Source: Streptosporangiaceae bacterium (GTDB lineage Bacteria; Actinomycetota; Actinomycetes; Streptosporangiales; Streptosporangiaceae). From it: 9,281 nt of DNA. The translations under genes and the position numbers were made by a program. Of this stretch, positions 6,267 through 9,281 are shown piece by piece. The stretch's first letter is position 1. Each line of letters begins with the position of its first letter. The notes under the pieces are model-generated. The model was given only the letters and a program-made list of their open reading frames with translations, was not told where the DNA came from and made no database searches. Where the stretch lies: the NCBI GenBank assembly GCA_030045295.1, contig JASIGD010000169.1, positions 1 through 9,281 of the forward strand. The letters run 5' to 3'.

Positions 6267-7928
6267 ATGGGCAGCTATCCGCAGGACTGGTTCTCGCTGA
6301 CGAACAACACCCCGTATACCATGACCAAGGTCTACGAGTACACCTGGTGGTGGGACTTCTGGGGCAACTTGGTTACCCCGGCGGGTTACCACTCCAATTC
6401 CAGGCCCGCGCAGACTATCTTGCCCGGGCAGAAGATGGCCTGGGAATTCGACGAGCCGGGCATCGGCGACATGGCCAAGGGCGGCTGGGTTGGGATCAAC
6501 CTGCACTACGACTTCACCGACGTCAACGGCCGCAAGCACCGCTGCGACTTCAACGTCGACAACCACAACGACGTCACCACCTACTCTCTGGACTATGGCC
6601 CGGACGGGTCGGTCTTCAACCCGAACGGGACGCTGCGGCAGTCGCAGGACTTTCATATGTCTTACGACCCGGACGGCGACCCGCACGACCTCGACGCGGC
6701 GCTCAGCCATGACGCAGAGGTCACCATCGAGGCGAAGACGGACCCGGCCCGGGCAGCGTCAGTGATGGCGTCCTACTGGCTCACCGCCAAAGACAAGGCC
6801 TTCACCTTGACCGCCGGTCCCGACTACGGCAACTCCGCCTGGCAGCGAGCCTCCGCGCAGGTCATCAACACCTCCAATGCCGCGGCCAGTCTCCAGCTGT
6901 CTGGCGGAGACACCCACGAGGAGAGCACGTCGATCTCGGAAGAACTCAGCTGGGGCGTGGAGATCGACATCCTCGAGACCGTCAACGAGAAGATCAACAT
7001 GTCGATCAGCAGCGATCAGGCCTGGGGAATCAGCGATTCCACGACCCAATCCGTGTCAATGACCATCGACCCCGGTCATATGGGCTGGCTGGAGTCCGCC
7101 GTCACCCAGGCAACCATCACCGGCGATTTCCACTTCACCGTCCCCGTCGGCTCCTCCAGTATCACCTACCACGTCCTGGGCGCCACCATCACCGAACCCG
7201 GCCGCGCCCCCGGCGGCGGGAATGCGCTCACCTTCCACCCGCGCGAAACGCCGATCGGCACCCTGGACTGGCCCGCCGTGGCGATGGTGGCCGATGCCGG
7301 CGCCCAGGCCACCGTCGTCATCGATGCCGTGAAAGACCCGAAGGGCGCCGCCGCTGCGATGACGCTCTACCCGGCCGCCACCAGCAAGCAATTCACCCCT
7401 ACCGTTAACCCCGCCTACAGCTACACCAGTCCGCTGCAGACCAGCCCTACTTACCAGGTACCCGCCACCTGGCCGCACAGCGAAACCGAGAGCCTGACCT
7501 CCGAGCACACGTCAACCTTCAGCTGGAGCCTTGGCGGCTCGGTCAGCTCAGAAACCAGCGTCGGCTTCCTCGATATGGTCAAGGCCTCCGTCGGGGTCAA
7601 ATTCACCGCCAGCCACCAATGGACCGATAGCCACACCGACAGCCAGGCAGTCACCGTCACCGTCGACCCGGGCTACGAAGCCTGGATCAATACCCAGGTC
7701 AGCCAGGTCACATTCACCGGCGACTGCGCTTTCACTGCCAACGGCACCAACTACAAGATCACCAACATCACCATTACCCTGCCTGGCAACACTCCAGACG
7801 GCAGCGGACCGCTCACCTCGCTGATCTACACGGTCGTCAGCCAGAAGATGGCCGCCAGCATCGCTGCCACTGTCACCCAGCCCACACTCGTGCCCGCACC
7901 CACCGCCCCAGCGCCACCGCCAGAATGA
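6267..7928 (+). CDS. Aerolysin/ETX-MTX2-like protein with two tandem beta modules (putative pore-forming protein)
   Basis: The protein has 553 residues and a clear AGGAAGG ribosome-binding site 10 bases before the ATG. Residues 1-130 form an aromatic, beta-type domain starting WFSLTNNTPYTMTKVYEYTW, with a striking YTWWWDFWGN patch (25-34) and GWVGINLHYDFTD (73-85). This is reminiscent of jelly-roll binding domains such as aegerolysins. Then come two related modules, residues 151-312 and 349-507. Each has a TDP/KDP-Ala-rich start and a long alternating Ser/Thr stretch ending in SVSMTIDPG or AVTVTVDPG, then a W-x(6)-Q-x(2)-x(2)TGD-type strand and a closing ITxPG. The amphipathic Ser/Thr hairpin followed by a V-x-PG strand is the hallmark layout of aerolysin-like pore formers. 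The tail is Pro/Ala-rich. There is no signal peptide or membrane helix, so release would need lysis or an unusual export route. Family assignment is by pattern, not by a search. It could instead be a structural beta-repeat protein. Confidence 0.88.
   Translation: MGSYPQDWFSLTNNTPYTMTKVYEYTWWWDFWGNLVTPAGYHSNSRPAQTILPGQKMAWEFDEPGIGDMAKGGWVGINLHYDFTDVNGRKHRCDFNVDNHNDVTTYSLDYGPDGSVFNPNGTLRQSQDFHMSYDPDGDPHDLDAALSHDAEVTIEAKTDPARAASVMASYWLTAKDKAFTLTAGPDYGNSAWQRASAQVINTSNAAASLQLSGGDTHEESTSISEELSWGVEIDILETVNEKINMSISSDQAWGISDSTTQSVSMTIDPGHMGWLESAVTQATITGDFHFTVPVGSSSITYHVLGATITEPGRAPGGGNALTFHPRETPIGTLDWPAVAMVADAGAQATVVIDAVKDPKGAAAAMTLYPAATSKQFTPTVNPAYSYTSPLQTSPTYQVPATWPHSETESLTSEHTSTFSWSLGGSVSSETSVGFLDMVKASVGVKFTASHQWTDSHTDSQAVTVTVDPGYEAWINTQVSQVTFTGDCAFTANGTNYKITNITITLPGNTPDGSGPLTSLIYTVVSQKMAASIAATVTQPTLVPAPTAPAPPPE
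6717..7202 (+). repeat. Beta module copy 1 in the aerolysin-like protein (residues 151-312)
   Basis: It runs from EVTIEAKTDPARAASVM through the Ser-rich stretch EESTSISEELSWGVEID to QSVSMTIDPGHMGWLES, TQATITGDFHFTV and ATITEPG. Its landmarks align in order with copy 2 (residues 349-507). Identity is modest, so the duplication is old. Confidence 0.72.
7311..7787 (+). repeat. Beta module copy 2 in the aerolysin-like protein (residues 349-507)
   Basis: It runs from TVVIDAVKDPKGAAAAM through ESLTSEHTSTFSWSLGG to QAVTVTVDPGYEAWINT, SQVTFTGDCAFTA and ITITLPG, each in the same order as in copy 1. It is a few residues shorter. It carries one of the protein's two cysteines (C487). Confidence 0.72.
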
Positions 7929-7946
7929 CTGCAGGCGGCCGTAATT

Positions 7947-7965
7947 TACGAGGGGAAACCCCGTA
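7947..7965 (+). terminator. Hairpin after the aerolysin-like gene
   Basis: GGGG and CCCC pair around an AAA loop. The stem is extended by TAC/GTA across a two-base bulge, 18 bases after the stop codon. No T run follows, so it is only a candidate terminator or mRNA-stabilising hairpin. Confidence 0.33.
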
Positions 7966-7993
7966 GGTCACAGGCAGCAGACCAGATGGAAGC

Positions 7994-8155
7994 GTGACCA
8001 GCAAAGACCCACGTGAGTCGGATCACCCGGATGCCCTGGACCGGATCACCGCGCCAGAAAAGCGAGAGCACATCACCGCGCGGATCGCGGCCGCATCCGG
8101 GTTCCCGCTGCGAACTGGACCACCGGAATGCCGCCGACTTGACTGCCGGCTGTGA
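7994..8155 (+). CDS. Possible small ORF, 53 residues, unknown
   Basis: A GTG-started frame encodes a hydrophilic peptide with a helical-looking middle (DALDRITAPEKREHITARI) and two cysteines near the end (PPECRRLDCRL). The only upstream purine stretch (GGAAG) is almost against the GTG, so translation is doubtful. It lies between the two larger genes on the same strand. It could be a chance frame or a remnant of a longer gene; no family is recognised. Confidence 0.22.
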   Translation: MTSKDPRESDHPDALDRITAPEKREHITARIAAASGFPLRTGPPECRRLDCRL

Positions 8156-8474
8156 TTATCAGGTACGTATGCCGCATCGAAGAGACTATTAGACCTTCTG
8201 GCCATGTCCTGCCCAGGCTGTCTCACCCAAGAGTACGTGCTGGCCCCATGCTGGTTCCCTGGAGCGGCTTGAAGGGTCCCCTGAGGCATTTCGGGCGATC
8301 TCGTCCGTCCGCTGGCCTGAAATGGCTGCCGCGGCTGCGCCAGCCGAGCCGCCTGCGCCCGTGCCGTGGCTTGCGCTTTTCCTTTCGTGTGATCTGATTG
8401 ACGTATCGGGCACTGGGCCGCGGGCGGGCCTGGGAGTGGCGCCGGTGAACCGGGTGACGCTTGAGGGGTGGACC
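8156..8474. other. Intergenic stretch without a recognised gene
   Basis: Base composition is less GC-rich at 8156-8240, and codon use in every frame looks random. I see no dyad, tRNA or IS end. A TTGACG at 8398-8403 has no matching -10. The region must contain the 5' leader of the gene at 8475, unless that gene is read through from upstream. Confidence 0.4.
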
Positions 8475-9278
8475 ATGCCGAAGATGACTCCGGTCAACCT
8501 GTCGGTCGAGGATGTGCACGCCGTTGCCGGGCTGGGCGCGGACGTCCAGGTCCCGGCTGTGCCCGGCGGCGATGAGCTGGATAACTGGGCACAGGAGGCG
8601 TACAGCCTGACCGTCAGCGCCGCGGCGGAGCTGGGATTCCCGGTCGGCAACATCTCCGCGACGTTCCAGCGTAACGCGCTCATGTTCGGCTCATCGCGCT
8701 GGAAAGACGTGGCGAGCGGTGAGCAAACCTACCGGTTCGGCGTGGCCTTGCGGGCCATCGTGGTGGTATCTGACATCAAGGGCAGCGGCGCCCTCACCTT
8801 GCCGGTAGTGGCCGCCAAGGTCGAACTGGAGGGCGCGCGGGCTTCCGCGCAGTTGATGGTGCGCGGGTACAAGGGCAGCGCGCTGGGCGAACTGTTGCCG
8901 GCCTGGCAGACGTTCGGGGTGGACTCCTACGGGCAGTACATGACCGCCATCACCGGCCTTCAGAAGGCCATCATGGGCGATGCTGGCAACATCCAGCCCG
9001 AACTGCTGGCCACCACCGTGCTGTCCCCGAAGATCCCCGCGCCCGGCGAGGCAGTCGGCACGGTGTACGCCCTGCACGCGCTGGCCGAAGGCGCCACGCT
9101 CGCCCATGCCCTGGATAAGCTGGGCACCGATGACAGCGGCATCCTGGCAGCGGTCAAGGCGCTGTACCGGAGCACCATCGGCGAGGATGACCGCGCGGTC
9201 CCTGACCCGGAGCAACGGCAGAACGCGCAAGACCAGCTGCACGGCTTTCACATCAGCCGCAGCTGGTTCAGAGGCTGA
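8475..9278 (+). CDS. Unrecognised 267-residue protein, possible partner of the aerolysin-like protein
   Basis: ATG 8475 follows GAGGGG by six bases and is preferred to in-frame GTG 8445 or ATG 8322, whose extra residues look non-coding. Residues 1-60 are acidic and mixed, with PGGDELDNWAQEAYSLTV. Residues 61-130 are beta-rich and alternating (QTYRFGVALRAIVVVSD, then LTLPVVAAKVELEGA and ASAQLMVRGY). Residues 135-235 are mainly helical (SYGQYMTAITGLQKAIM, VGTVYALHALAEG, ILAAVKALY), and the tail is charged and aromatic (HGFHISRSWFRG). There is no signal peptide, transmembrane helix or cysteine, so it should be cytoplasmic or co-released. I know no family that fits. Being on the same strand after the aerolysin-like gene suggests an immunity, chaperone or second-component role, but the 546-base gap makes this only a hypothesis. 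Confidence 0.84.
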   Translation: MPKMTPVNLSVEDVHAVAGLGADVQVPAVPGGDELDNWAQEAYSLTVSAAAELGFPVGNISATFQRNALMFGSSRWKDVASGEQTYRFGVALRAIVVVSDIKGSGALTLPVVAAKVELEGARASAQLMVRGYKGSALGELLPAWQTFGVDSYGQYMTAITGLQKAIMGDAGNIQPELLATTVLSPKIPAPGEAVGTVYALHALAEGATLAHALDKLGTDDSGILAAVKALYRSTIGEDDRAVPDPEQRQNAQDQLHGFHISRSWFRG

Positions 9279-9281
9279 GCA

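Noticed and set aside
8041..8078. Repeated ATCACCGCGC (two copies about 25 bases apart)
   Set aside because: Short, GC-rich and only two copies; not a CRISPR-like or iteron array, probably chance within the small ORF.
8189..8683. A 164-codon minus-strand frame across the start of the last gene
   Set aside because: Ser/Ala/Pro-rich composition without protein-like pattern, antisense to a better-supported gene.

Overview
The window is GC-rich DNA with strongly GC-biased third codon positions. Its gene families (a large LuxR regulator with a C-terminal HTH, a 616-residue DHA2-type exporter, MarR and MerR regulators, an actinobacterial-type IS256 transposase) point to a soil-type actinomycete (Actinomycetota). 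The order cannot be settled from this stretch alone.

Left part (1-928): the window opens inside the 3' end of a LuxR-family regulator (helix-turn-helix tail only). It faces a minus-strand reading frame that looks protein-like but has no ordinary start codon, probably a decayed small gene. A GC-rich hairpin lies between the two convergent ends.

Central part (929-4963): this is a coherent efflux and detoxification unit. A MarR-type repressor (minus strand) is divergent from a 14-helix major facilitator exporter. The exporter is followed 5 bases later by a MerR-type regulator and then by a dienelactone-hydrolase-family enzyme. The marR-exporter intergenic region holds two excellent dyads: a 30-bp palindrome with one mismatched pair next to the marR start, and a 20-bp palindrome with one mismatched pair about 60 bases before the exporter start. 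A third, shorter dyad precedes the hydrolase. Two regulators controlling one pump and one hydrolase is the simplest reading.

Scar (about 5024-5865): a dead IS256/Mutator transposase remnant. Its first catalytic Asp is replaced by Gly, a short deletion shifts the frame just after the second catalytic Asp, and the remaining C-terminal third is missing. Its residual frame runs out on the stop codon of the hydrolase.

Right part (6062-9278): the most unusual content. A 553-residue protein without a signal peptide joins an aromatic-rich beta-type N-terminal domain to two tandem copies of a roughly 160-residue Ser/Thr-rich beta module. The module resembles the pore-forming part of aerolysin/ETX-MTX2 toxins, though I infer this from pattern only. 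After a 546-base stretch with at most one doubtful small ORF comes a 267-residue protein I do not recognise. The two may form a toxin-like accessory cassette placed next to the IS scar, but their functional link is inferred from proximity and shared strand only.
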